A DNA stretch of 64,000 nt, from positions 1 to 64,000 of the forward strand of contig NZ_AQWN01000006.1 in NCBI RefSeq assembly GCF_000376385.1, given 5' to 3'. Position numbers and translations under genes: made by a program. Positions within the stretch are counted from its first letter, which is position 1. Each line of letters begins with the position of its first letter. The DNA is from Desulfurispora thermophila DSM 16022. GTDB lineage: Bacteria > Bacillota > Desulfotomaculia > Desulfotomaculales > Desulfurisporaceae. This document shows, piece by piece, positions 24,958 through 33,136 of the stretch. The notes below the pieces were generated by a model. That model worked only from the letters and a program-made list of their open reading frames with translations. It was not told where the DNA came from and ran no database searches.

Positions 24958-26100
24958 CTACAACCCCAGTTCCCGGGCAATGATCAGCTTCATGATCTCG
25001 CTGGTGCCCGCATAAATGGTCTGGATGCGCGCATCCCGGTAATCGCGGCAGATGGGGTACTCTTCTATATACCCGTAACCACCGTACAGCTGCAGCGCCT
25101 GGTACGCCACCCGGTTGAGCATTTCGGCCACCCAGTACTTGGCCATGGAAACCCGCTTCACGATGCGCTGGCCGGCCATGTGCTCTTCCACCAGCCGTTC
25201 CACAAAAACGCGCCCCAGTTCCACCTCGGTGGCCATTTCCGCCAGCTTGAAGCTGTTGTGCTGCAACCGTCCGATGGGTTGCCCGAAGGCCCGCCTGGTC
25301 TTGCTGTAATCCAGGACCTGGTCCAGGATTTTCTCCGCCAGGGCCTGGGCGCCCACAGCGGCCACCAACCGCTCCTGTTGCAGTTTTTCCATCAGATAAA
25401 CAAAACCTTTGTTTTCCTGCCCCAGTAAATTGCTCACCGGCACCCGGCAATCGTCAAAATAAAGCTCGGTGGTGTCCTGGCTTTTCAACCCCATTTTCTC
25501 CAGCCGCCGCCCCCGGCTAAACCCGGGTGTGCCGCTTTCCACCACCAGCAGGCTGATTCCGGCATGGGCGGTCACTGCCTGCGCGTTGGTCTTGCAGGCC
25601 ACAATCACCAGGTCACAGTTTTCGCCCCCCGATATAAATGTCTTGCTGCCATTGATAATGTAATCGTCACCCTGCCGGACAGCAGTGGTTTTGATGGCCG
25701 CCAGATCGGAGCCGGCGTCGGGCTCGGTCATGGCCACGGCGGCAATTATTTCCCCGCTGGCACAACCGGGCAGCCAGCGGCGCTTCTGCTCCGGCGTGCC
25801 GTAGGAATAAATATAGGGCACCACAATATCGCTATGCAGGGGGAACATCACGTGCGTGCCCGCCCGGGCCAGTTCCTGGGCGATAATCACAGAATAGGCG
25901 AAGTCGGCCCCGCTGCCCCCGTATTCTTCCTCCAACCAGGGACACAAAAAACCCTGTTCACCCGCTTTACGCCACACCCGGCGGGGCACCCGCCCCTGCT
26001 TTTCCCATTCATCATAGTAAGGTAGTATCTCGCTCTGAATAAATTTGCGAAAAGCCTGGCGAAAAATCAGGTAGTCACCGCTGTACAAATCAAGAGCCAA
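24958..26100 (-). CDS. Acyl-CoA dehydrogenase
   Basis: A 380-residue flavoprotein that introduces the alpha-beta double bond into an acyl-CoA. Family signatures are AMTEPDAGSDLAAIKT (FAD and substrate binding), QPIGRLQHNSFKLAEM, LYGGYGYIEEYP and RIQTIYAGTSEIMK; the Glu of YAGTSEI or the Glu of GYIEEYP are candidate catalytic bases. The TTG at 26100 fits the family N-terminus and lies 9 nt after AAAGGGG. Longer in-frame starts (26133, 26208) add a tail with no ribosome site. It is the last gene of the thiolase operon. The acyl substrate is unknown. Confidence 0.88.
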   Translation of the reverse strand: MALDLYSGDYLIFRQAFRKFIQSEILPYYDEWEKQGRVPRRVWRKAGEQGFLCPWLEEEYGGSGADFAYSVIIAQELARAGTHVMFPLHSDIVVPYIYSYGTPEQKRRWLPGCASGEIIAAVAMTEPDAGSDLAAIKTTAVRQGDDYIINGSKTFISGGENCDLVIVACKTNAQAVTAHAGISLLVVESGTPGFSRGRRLEKMGLKSQDTTELYFDDCRVPVSNLLGQENKGFVYLMEKLQQERLVAAVGAQALAEKILDQVLDYSKTRRAFGQPIGRLQHNSFKLAEMATEVELGRVFVERLVEEHMAGQRIVKRVSMAKYWVAEMLNRVAYQALQLYGGYGYIEEYPICRDYRDARIQTIYAGTSEIMKLIIARELGL

Positions 26101-26188
26101 GCCCCATCGCCCCTTTCCGCCCGTCGCATACATGCGAATGCGGTTATTTATATTACAGATCCACAGGCTGTTAAAGCCTGACCTGTCA

Positions 26189-27016
26189 TTATATACCTCC
26201 GGTAACACGAATCACCTGACCGGTGATATAATCAGCCAGCGGTGAAGCAATCAACAAAATGCTGGCCGCCGCTTCCTCGGGGGTGGCCGCCCGGCCCAGC
26301 GGACACATCAACTTGAACATCTGGCGAATTTTTTCCGGCACCCCGATGGCCACCTCTTTGTCACCCTGTCTTAACACCTCGCCCTTTTCTTTGGCCTGGG
26401 TCAGCCTGGTCTCAATAAAGCCAAAAGCAATACAATTGACCAGAATATTGTACGGCCCCCATTCCTTGGCCAGCGTTTTGGTCAAGCCCACCACCGCCGC
26501 CTTGGCGCTGGAATAGTTGGCCTGGCCAAAATTGCCGTCCAGCCCGGCAATGGAAGAAATGTTGATGATCTTGCGCGCCCGGGCCTGCCCGGAAGCCTGC
26601 TTCTCCCGGGCGGCCACATCGCGCATATAAGGTGCGGCAGCCCGGATCAGGCGGAATGGAGCGGTGATGTGCACATCCAGCATGGCCTGCCACTGCTGGT
26701 CGGTCATCTTGTGGATGGTCCCGTCCCAGGTATACCCGGCATTGTTAACCAGAATATCAATGGACGGTCCGAAATTGTCCACCGCCACCTGCACCAGCCG
26801 GGCCGGAAATTCCGGGTCGGTCACATCCCCGGCCAGCGCCACGGCCTGACCGCCCTGCTGCCTGATCTCTCCCACCACTGCTTCCACAGGCGCCTGGTCA
26901 ATATCGCTGAGCACCAGCCGGGCCCCCTCCCGGGCAAAGAGCAAAGCCGTAGCCCGGCCGATACCCCGACCGGCACCGGTAATCACCGCCACTTTATCCT
27001 TGAGCATTTGATCCAT
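26189..27016 (-). CDS. Short-chain dehydrogenase/reductase, FabG-like
   Basis: A 275-residue Rossmann-fold enzyme. TGAGRGIG binds the nucleotide, NNAG supports the sheet, and the catalytic set is Ser of NISSIAG with YSSAK (Tyr and Lys). Within this acyl-CoA operon the natural reaction is oxidation of a 3-hydroxyacyl-CoA to the 3-oxoacyl-CoA with NAD. Residues about 195-235 are a longer lid than in FabG. The ATG at 27016 lies 9 nt after GGAGG. Confidence 0.88.
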   Translation of the reverse strand: MDQMLKDKVAVITGAGRGIGRATALLFAREGARLVLSDIDQAPVEAVVGEIRQQGGQAVALAGDVTDPEFPARLVQVAVDNFGPSIDILVNNAGYTWDGTIHKMTDQQWQAMLDVHITAPFRLIRAAAPYMRDVAAREKQASGQARARKIINISSIAGLDGNFGQANYSSAKAAVVGLTKTLAKEWGPYNILVNCIAFGFIETRLTQAKEKGEVLRQGDKEVAIGVPEKIRQMFKLMCPLGRAATPEEAAASILLIASPLADYITGQVIRVTGGI

Positions 27017-27049
27017 CCCTGTTCGCCTCCCCTGAATAGGTTTTTAATA

Positions 27050-27478
27050 TTATCCGGCCAACGGACATACAACCAGGCACTCGCCTTTCAGGCGCGGCGC
27101 CCCATCCTGTCCCGTCGCGGTTAATGTACACTGCAGCCAGAGCTGGCCATCCCTTTCCTCCCGCTCTCTAATTTGACCCTGTACCGTGATGATATCACCC
27201 GGTTTGGTCACACCCACAAAACGCACTTTAAAACGCCGCAGGGCAGCGGGACCAAACCACTGCGTCAGCGCCTGGCCGGCAAAGGCCATGATCAGCATAC
27301 CGTGCGCGATCACCCCGTCAAAACCGGCCATTTTGCCCACGCTGTCCATATAATGCAGTGGGTTGAAATCGCCCGAAGCACCGGCATAGCGCACCAGCTG
27401 CACTTCACTGACCGCCTTTTTCACCAGCGGCGGCAGGGCATCACCCGGCTGCAATGCTGCCAAATTGAGTTCCGCCAT
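27050..27478 (-). CDS. MaoC-like hot-dog hydratase
   Basis: A 142-residue single hot-dog domain with the R-specific hydratase motif: YAGASGDFNPLHYMD followed by GFDGVIAHGMLIM, giving the Asp, Asn and His expected for enoyl-CoA hydration. It probably forms a heteromer with the next upstream gene, which carries the N-terminal-type hot-dog fold. ATG 27478 follows GAGGTGAGAG. Confidence 0.88.
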   Translation of the reverse strand: MAELNLAALQPGDALPPLVKKAVSEVQLVRYAGASGDFNPLHYMDSVGKMAGFDGVIAHGMLIMAFAGQALTQWFGPAALRRFKVRFVGVTKPGDIITVQGQIREREERDGQLWLQCTLTATGQDGAPRLKGECLVVCPLAG

Positions 27479-27510
27479 TGCTCTCACCTCACCCTGAAGT
27501 TGTGCCCGCC

Positions 27511-27948
27511 TCAAAGCCGTTCAATGATCAGCTTGCGGCTTTCCAGCACCATCTCCCCGTACTGGTTGCTGTACGTGCTGGCCAGAACAACCAGGCGCAG
27601 GGACTTTTTCACTGTATCGCTCTCGACTACAGTCTCCACAGTCAGCTCATCCCCGGCACAGACCGGAGCGTGATAAACAAACTCCTGCTCCCCGTGCAGC
27701 ACCCGCACCGGGTTCATCTGCAAAAACTGGCACATGGACATAAAATCCATACTGCCCCAGAAGTCGGCGCAAATACCGAATGTAGGCGGAGCCAGGACGT
27801 CCCGGTAACCAGCCTGCCTGGCCGCTTCGCTGTCCAGATAAAGCGGGTTTAAATCGTCCACAGCCAGGGCAAACTCCCTGATTTTCACCTTTTCCACCTG
27901 AAAAGTAAAGGCCGGCAGCTTGCTCCCCACCAGACTGCTTTGTTCCAT
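27511..27948 (-). CDS. MaoC N-terminal-type hot-dog subunit (FAS1-like dehydratase)
   Basis: A 145-residue protein of the MaoC_dehydrat_N type, with REFALAVDDLNPLYLDSEAA, a LAPPTFGI turn and an HGEQEFVYHAPVCAGDELTV strand. In paired hot-dog hydratases this subunit binds substrate while the partner supplies the Asp/His pair; the two genes are 32 bp apart here. The same pairing occurs in steroid side-chain degradation (ChsH1/ChsH2). Confidence 0.83.
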   Translation of the reverse strand: MEQSSLVGSKLPAFTFQVEKVKIREFALAVDDLNPLYLDSEAARQAGYRDVLAPPTFGICADFWGSMDFMSMCQFLQMNPVRVLHGEQEFVYHAPVCAGDELTVETVVESDTVKKSLRLVVLASTYSNQYGEMVLESRKLIIERL

Positions 27949-27982
27949 CTTTTACACCTCCTGCCGCTTGACCATAAAAACA

Positions 27983-28216
27983 TTATGCACTATCAATCCT
28001 ATCATGTCCATTGTCATCCCCGCCCCAGACCGGCAAATAGCTCACAAAATGCGGGCAATCAGCCAGCGAGCACTCCGCCTGGCCGGAACACTGCCAGTGG
28101 AAAAGTTGCCGGGCGATCTGACAGGTGCAGGTACCCTCGGCATAGATCAGCTCGGTTATTACCACCTGCCGTCCCCGGCGGGAACAGTAAAGATCCTGTT
28201 TACTTTCCAGCCACAT
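27983..28216 (-). CDS. Small cysteine-rich protein of unknown function
   Basis: A 77-residue product lying between the thiolase and the hot-dog genes, starting 5 bp after the thiolase stop with GGGAG upstream. It contains LYCSRRG, a CTC pair, QCSGQAEC and ADCPHF, seven cysteines in all, suggestive of a metal or iron-sulfur site. I do not recognise the family. Position inside the operon and tight spacing argue that it is real. Confidence 0.6.
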   Translation of the reverse strand: MWLESKQDLYCSRRGRQVVITELIYAEGTCTCQIARQLFHWQCSGQAECSLADCPHFVSYLPVWGGDDNGHDRIDSA

Positions 28217-28221
28217 GGTCG

Positions 28222-29406
28222 CTATCCCAGCTCCCGGCCCACAATGCACACCGAAGCCACGCTCTGCCAGGGGAAACCGCCCAGATTGTGCGTCAGCCCC
28301 AGCACCGGGTCTTTGATCTGGCGCGGCCCGGCCTCTCCTCTCAGCTGCAGAAACATTTCAAAAAGCATGCGCAGGCCGCTGGCTCCGATGGGGTGACCGA
28401 AAGATTTCAGCCCACCGTCCGGGTTGACCGGCAGTTGCCCGTCCAGATCAAACACGCCATCCAGCACATCGCGCCAGGCCTGCCCCCGCTCGCTGAAACC
28501 CAGGTCTTCATAAATAACCAGTTCGGTGGGAGTGAAGCAATCGTGCACCTCGGCCATGCTGATCTGGCGGCGCGGCTCGGTAATGCCGGCCTGCTGGTAG
28601 GCATCCCGGGCCGCATGCACGGTTTCCCGTATGGTGGTAAAGTCATAATCCTGGTGCATGCTGCCGTGTCCCGGCCCGCAGGCTATGGACAGAGCCTTCA
28701 CATAAACCGGTTTGTCAGTATATTTATGCGCGTCTTCCGCCCGCACAATCACCGCCGCCGCCGCCCCGTCGGCTACACCGGAGCAATCCATGATGCCCAG
28801 GGGGGCTGCCACCACAGGCGATTTTAAGATTTGTTCCATGCTCACCTCCTGGCGGAACTGGGCGCGCGGGTTCAAGGCCCCGTTTTTGTGGTTTTTCCAA
28901 GCGATGCGGGCCAGCACTTCTTTCCCCTGCTTCTCGTCCAGGCCATACTTTTTAAAGTAGGCCGGGGCCAGCAAGGAGAACGCGGCCGGTGCGGAATAAT
29001 TGGGCTTCATCCCGTCATCCAGCAGATGGGGAATAACCAGGCCGCTGTACCCCGAATCCTTCAACTTCTCCGCTCCGATGGCCAGCACAATATCGTAGGC
29101 GCCGCTGGCCACGGCGTAACAGGCGTTGCGGAAAGCATCTGTCCCCGTGGCACAGAAGTTTTCCACCCGGGTCACCGGCTTGTACTGGATTTTCAGCGGC
29201 CCGGACAGCGTGATACCGCAAAAACCCGAATTGCAGGTACCAAACCAATAGGCCTGTATGTCCTTGGGCTCCACACCGGCACTGGCATAAGCCTCATAGG
29301 CGGCCTCCACCATCAAATCCTCCAGACTTTTGTCCCAGTGCTCGCCAAAGCGGGTACAACCCATCCCCACAATGGCCACGCGGTCCTTAATCCCCCTGCC
29401 GGCCAT
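28222..29406 (-). CDS. Thiolase family protein, SCPx-like
   Basis: A 394-residue thiolase-fold protein. Cys85 in VENFCATGTDA is the acyl-accepting nucleophile, and GHPIGASG carries the catalytic His. In place of the C-terminal CxGGG loop of degradative thiolases it has LTHNLGG, as in SCPx-type thiolases and the Ltp2-like retro-aldolases that work with an OB-fold DUF35 partner. It may therefore perform thiolysis or a retro-aldol cleavage of a CoA thioester. It overlaps the upstream HMG-CoA-synthase-like/OB fusion gene by 20 bp. ATG 29406 follows GGAGG. Confidence 0.87.
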   Translation of the reverse strand: MAGRGIKDRVAIVGMGCTRFGEHWDKSLEDLMVEAAYEAYASAGVEPKDIQAYWFGTCNSGFCGITLSGPLKIQYKPVTRVENFCATGTDAFRNACYAVASGAYDIVLAIGAEKLKDSGYSGLVIPHLLDDGMKPNYSAPAAFSLLAPAYFKKYGLDEKQGKEVLARIAWKNHKNGALNPRAQFRQEVSMEQILKSPVVAAPLGIMDCSGVADGAAAAVIVRAEDAHKYTDKPVYVKALSIACGPGHGSMHQDYDFTTIRETVHAARDAYQQAGITEPRRQISMAEVHDCFTPTELVIYEDLGFSERGQAWRDVLDGVFDLDGQLPVNPDGGLKSFGHPIGASGLRMLFEMFLQLRGEAGPRQIKDPVLGLTHNLGGFPWQSVASVCIVGRELG

Positions 29407-30832
29407 TTTGCTGCACCTCCTGTCGCCTGGGTCTGGCTTTCCAGTAATAGTTGACAATGCCATCCGCCCGGTAATAACTGCGAAAGGTCATTTCCACCTG
29501 CATGCCGATGGACAGTTTTTGCGGGTCGCAGTCGGTCAGCTCACAGATCATGCGGCCGCCCCCCTCAAAATCCAGCACGGCGAACACGGCCGGCGGGTCC
29601 TGAGAGAAAGTCAGGTAGTCAACTGTATAAGTAACAATGCTGGCCGGGCGGTCCAAAAAACGGTAGGGGACCATTTTATCCACAGCCTGGCAATGCACGC
29701 ACACCCGCTGGGGCGGGAACTGCGGCGTACCGCACTCCTGACACCGGCTGCCGTAAAAAGCCAGTTTTTGCTTACCTCCCCGCCACATGCCCGGCGCGGA
29801 GGGCCGGCCGGGATCGGGACGGCGGGGTGGCTCCTGGGGAATGATTTGCCGCCATTTCAGATAGGTATGGTAGTTGATTTCCCGCCGCGACGCCAGGTGA
29901 CCGCGCAGCCCCCGCCGGGGCCGGAAACGTTCAATTGCCTCTGTGACCCGGAACAAGAGGGCATCGCACCCTTCCCCAAAGGTCACCAGCAGAATCAGCT
30001 GGCCCGGACGGGCTTCCTCCAGTGCCCCCACCAGCATCAGCAGCGGCCCTGCACAGCCGGCCATTCCGGCCGTAGCAAAAAGGCTGTCCTGAACCTGATC
30101 CAGCTCAAAACCCAGCTGGCGGGCCAGGGCCATCTGATAGCGGGGATTGGGACCGTACAGCACCAGCCTGTGCACATCAGCCGGCTGCAGGGCATGCCGG
30201 CCCAGCAAACTGCTCACGGCTTTCTTCACCAGGCGGTTGTATCCCTTGCTGATGAAAAACCGCTCCTCCCAGGTGCGGACAAACTGGTCATTTGCTGTGC
30301 GCCACTGGGATAAAATGTCCTCGGCCAGGCTCACCCCGCCCAGGTATTCGGCCAGGACATTTTGCCCGCCCAGCATAAAGGCCGCCGCACCGTCGCCGCT
30401 CACCTGCTCCCACGCCCCCTGCGGGGCACCCAACCGGCAATCACCCACTGCCACCAGGGCGGTCTCCACCCCGCCCTGCACGGCATCCAGAGCAGCCAGC
30501 AGGGCATTGCTGCCACAGCGTAGCGAACCGGTAATATCGGCCGTGCGCACAGCACCGGGCAGATCCAGCGCCCCCGCCAGGGTGGCCGCACCCTGTTTTT
30601 CCAAATAAGGGGGGGTGGTGGTGGCAAAATAGACCACCCCCGGACTTACCTGTCCCAGAGGAGCCAGGCAATCCCAGCCCGCCTCCACGGCCATGGACAG
30701 GCTGTCCTCATCGTAGCCGGCCACGGCCTTCTCACCCGGCGCCGCCGGTTCCCCGGTCACATTCTGGATGCTGCGACGCGGTAAACGCCCCAAAGGCACA
30801 TAGGCACCATAGGCAACTATACCGGACAACAC
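29387..30832 (-). CDS. HMG-CoA synthase-like domain fused to zinc-ribbon OB-fold (DUF35) domain
   Basis: A 481-residue two-part protein. Residues about 1-320 resemble HMG-CoA synthase/KAS III: Cys106 in GSLRCGSNALLAAL is the likely acyl-binding Cys. Where archaeal HMG-CoA synthases have the catalytic His in HxPN, this protein reads LYGPNPRY with Tyr226, so the ordinary condensing chemistry may be lost. Residues about 360-465 form a zinc ribbon (CQEC...CVHC) and an OB fold of the DUF35 type, which in other systems holds a thiolase or aldolase partner. First gene of the operon, overlapping the thiolase gene. Confidence 0.82.
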   Translation of the reverse strand: MLSGIVAYGAYVPLGRLPRRSIQNVTGEPAAPGEKAVAGYDEDSLSMAVEAGWDCLAPLGQVSPGVVYFATTTPPYLEKQGAATLAGALDLPGAVRTADITGSLRCGSNALLAALDAVQGGVETALVAVGDCRLGAPQGAWEQVSGDGAAAFMLGGQNVLAEYLGGVSLAEDILSQWRTANDQFVRTWEERFFISKGYNRLVKKAVSSLLGRHALQPADVHRLVLYGPNPRYQMALARQLGFELDQVQDSLFATAGMAGCAGPLLMLVGALEEARPGQLILLVTFGEGCDALLFRVTEAIERFRPRRGLRGHLASRREINYHTYLKWRQIIPQEPPRRPDPGRPSAPGMWRGGKQKLAFYGSRCQECGTPQFPPQRVCVHCQAVDKMVPYRFLDRPASIVTYTVDYLTFSQDPPAVFAVLDFEGGGRMICELTDCDPQKLSIGMQVEMTFRSYYRADGIVNYYWKARPRRQEVQQNGRQGD

Positions 30833-30912
30833 TGCTCACCGTCCTTTTTCGGAGTAAAACAACTTTCCGCCTTGCTGCCGTCCGGTGTTTATATATAGCA
30901 CAAAATATGCCT

Positions 30913-30928
30913 GAAACAGCAGTGCCCC
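30913..30928 (-). promoter_or_regulatory. Possible sigma54 promoter of the thiolase operon
   Basis: On the minus strand GGGCAC-5 nt-TTTCA resembles the -24/-12 consensus TGGCAC-N5-TTGCA, with the -12 G replaced by T. It lies about 80-95 bp before the first gene, directly downstream of the gene for a sigma54 activator. Confidence 0.4.
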
Positions 30929-30999
30929 GCCGCTTCGGACGGGACAAGTCATTCAATTATATTAATATAAAATTTTCTGATGATTAACCCTGCATCATT

Positions 31000-31009
31000 A
31001 CACTAGTGT
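31000..31009. promoter_or_regulatory. Palindrome ACACTAGTGT, possible activator site
   Basis: A perfect 10-bp palindrome about 75 bp upstream of the candidate -24/-12 element, a fitting place for an enhancer-binding protein. TGATG...CATCA repeats lie next to it. Confidence 0.3.
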
Positions 31010-31033
31010 GCACCAATCAGAACACTTTTGTCC

Positions 31034-32782
31034 TCAATCCGGGACAGGACAGCTTATTTTCAGGCGCTCCAACCGGGTATACAAACGGGAACGACTCATA
31101 TTCAACAGGCGGGCGGCCCGAGCCTTGTTGCCTCCCGTACGCCGCAGCGCAGACAGGATCATTTCCCTTTCCGCCTGTTCCAACCTTTCCCGGTAGGATG
31201 CAGCCCCTTCCTCTGCCGCCTGCCCGGTTGTCCCTCCGGGCAAAGCCCTTTCCCCGTCATCCTTCTCCCTGTCCGCCGCCCCACCCGGCAAAACAGCGCC
31301 GCCCAACAAATAGGCCGGCAGGTGCTGCAGCCCGATGCGACCGCTTTTGGCGTAAACCACGGCTCTCTCCACCACATTTTCCAGCTCACGCACATTGCCC
31401 GGCCAGTGGTAGGAATACAAGACCTGTCTGACTTGCAGGCCGATCCCGCTAACCGATGCGCCCAGCGCTTTGTTGAACCGGTCGATAAAATAGCGCACCA
31501 GCAGGTCTATATCCTCCCCGCGCTGGCGCAGCGGAGGCACCTGCAGGCCAATCACATTCAGGCGGAAAAAGAGATCTTCCCGAAAACGCCCCTGTTTGAT
31601 CATGGCTCCCAGATCCTGGTTGGTGGCCGCAATGATACGCACATCAACGCGCTGCGGTTTGGTATCACCCACCCGGACTATTTCCCTGTCCTGCAAAACG
31701 CGCAGCAGTTTGGCCTGCAGCACCAATGACATATCGCCAATTTCGTCCAAAAACAGCGTCCCTCCATCGGCCAGAACAAAGCGCCCCGGCTTGCCCGCCC
31801 GGTCCGCCCCGGTAAAAGCCCCCGGAGCATAGCCAAACATTTCACTTTCCAGGAGCGCTTCAGGGATGGCAGCGCAGTTTACCGTAACAAACGGGCCCCT
31901 GGCGCGGGGACTCAGGCGGTGAATGGCCCGCGCCACCAGTTCCTTGCCCGTCCCCGATTCACCGGTGATCAGCACAGTGGAAACCGTCTGGGCCACCCTG
32001 TATATCTCTTCCTTCAGGCGGCGCATGACAGTGCTTTCTCCCACCAGCATGTCTTTCCACATTTCCAGCTCCTGGGCCATTTTTTCCAGCTCAATTATAT
32101 CATGCAGTACGATCACCGCTCCCGCCTCCTCCCCCCCGGGCACGGGCAGGATATTGGCCAGCAAAGTGAGATGGCCCAGGTTGACACGCTGGCCCAAACA
32201 TGCCTGTCCATGCAGCGCTTTTTCCACAGACAGGCCGGGCAAAAAGGCCTGCACATACTCTCCGGTATGCCGGGCAGAATCGAGACCCAGAATGGTTTCT
32301 GCCGCCCGGTTAAGCAAGGTCAGACGCTGCCACCTGTCCACCGCCAGCACGGCATTGGGCAGAGCGTCCAGGATAGCCTTCAGCCTGGCGTTCAACAGGT
32401 CGGACTGTTTTAACAATGTGATCACCATATTGGTCTTGGTGAACATGCCCAGAAAACAACCGCTTTCATCCAGGACGGGCGCGGAACCAACCGGACTGGT
32501 TCTGACATTCTCCATCACTTCCTCATAGGGCATGTTGCCCGGTACCGCAACCACATCGCGGCGATAATATTTGTCAACAGGTTGGTTCAGGCCGGCCTCC
32601 TGCAGTAGCGCGTCAAAGAGATCCGTACGCGTGAGCACGCCCAGCAGTTTGCTCTGCTCATCCACCACCGGCAGGCTGTCCACCCGGGCACTGCGGAAAA
32701 AGAACAGCGCGGTGCGCAGCGTGTCGCCACACTTCAAAGAGGGCACATCTCTCCTGATCATGTCCTTGAGATACAACGACAT
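31034..32782 (-). CDS. Sigma54-dependent transcriptional activator with CBS and PAS domains
   Basis: A 582-residue regulator. In order: a CBS pair (about 1-120) likely sensing an adenylate or CoA-type ligand, a PAS module (about 130-235), an AAA+ domain (about 245-480) with GESGTGKE, the sigma54 contact loop GAFTGA and LFLDEIGDM, and a C-terminal Fis-type helix-turn-helix (about 530-575). It should activate sigma54 promoters; the operon immediately downstream on the same strand is the natural target. The CBS-PAS input suggests sensing of metabolic state rather than phosphorylation. Confidence 0.9.
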   Translation of the reverse strand: MSLYLKDMIRRDVPSLKCGDTLRTALFFFRSARVDSLPVVDEQSKLLGVLTRTDLFDALLQEAGLNQPVDKYYRRDVVAVPGNMPYEEVMENVRTSPVGSAPVLDESGCFLGMFTKTNMVITLLKQSDLLNARLKAILDALPNAVLAVDRWQRLTLLNRAAETILGLDSARHTGEYVQAFLPGLSVEKALHGQACLGQRVNLGHLTLLANILPVPGGEEAGAVIVLHDIIELEKMAQELEMWKDMLVGESTVMRRLKEEIYRVAQTVSTVLITGESGTGKELVARAIHRLSPRARGPFVTVNCAAIPEALLESEMFGYAPGAFTGADRAGKPGRFVLADGGTLFLDEIGDMSLVLQAKLLRVLQDREIVRVGDTKPQRVDVRIIAATNQDLGAMIKQGRFREDLFFRLNVIGLQVPPLRQRGEDIDLLVRYFIDRFNKALGASVSGIGLQVRQVLYSYHWPGNVRELENVVERAVVYAKSGRIGLQHLPAYLLGGAVLPGGAADREKDDGERALPGGTTGQAAEEGAASYRERLEQAEREMILSALRRTGGNKARAARLLNMSRSRLYTRLERLKISCPVPD

Positions 32783-33136
32783 CCACTCCCCGCACCAATT
32801 TGTTCGTTTAATTCCGATTATAACAAAGAATTGTTGAAAAATGGTTATTATTAATTATTTCACAATATACCGAAGGCCTGCCGGCAAGTGTGAAATAAAT
32901 CCGCCCGGTGGCAACAATTAGGGACCCAAAGGTTGCAGAAAGACTGTTACCAATGATGTATTACTTGTTCTCTAGTACACACAAAATAAATGACCATTCA
33001 CCATCGGAATATTGTTATTTGTCAGAATTATATAAACAAATCAGTCTTTTACTCTTATAATTTATTACAGGACATTATGACATCCATTTTAATTCGGGGG
33101 GCACAAAATACACGCCATAACCGGGAGGTTGATAAG
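32783..33136. promoter_or_regulatory. Divergent intergenic region with a 10-bp inverted repeat
   Basis: About 350 bp between the sigma54 activator and acs. TTATTTCACA (32855-32864) and TGTGAAATAA (32889-32898) are perfect inverted repeats 34 bp apart (start to start); they could form a stem or bind a dimeric regulator. The rest is AT-rich, with TTATAATTT about 80 bp upstream of acs as a possible -10. No gene is visible. Confidence 0.45.

Noticed and set aside
24821-25450. Gly-rich 209-codon minus-strand frame overlapping the acyl-CoA dehydrogenase
   Set aside because: Shifted shadow frame of the acyl-CoA dehydrogenase gene running into lutBA; composition unlike a protein.
26131-26190. Longer N-terminus of the acyl-CoA dehydrogenase from the GTG at 26208 or ATG at 26133
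   Set aside because: The extra residues match nothing in the family and lack a ribosome site; GGAGG before ATG at 26178 belongs to another frame that stops after 13 codons.
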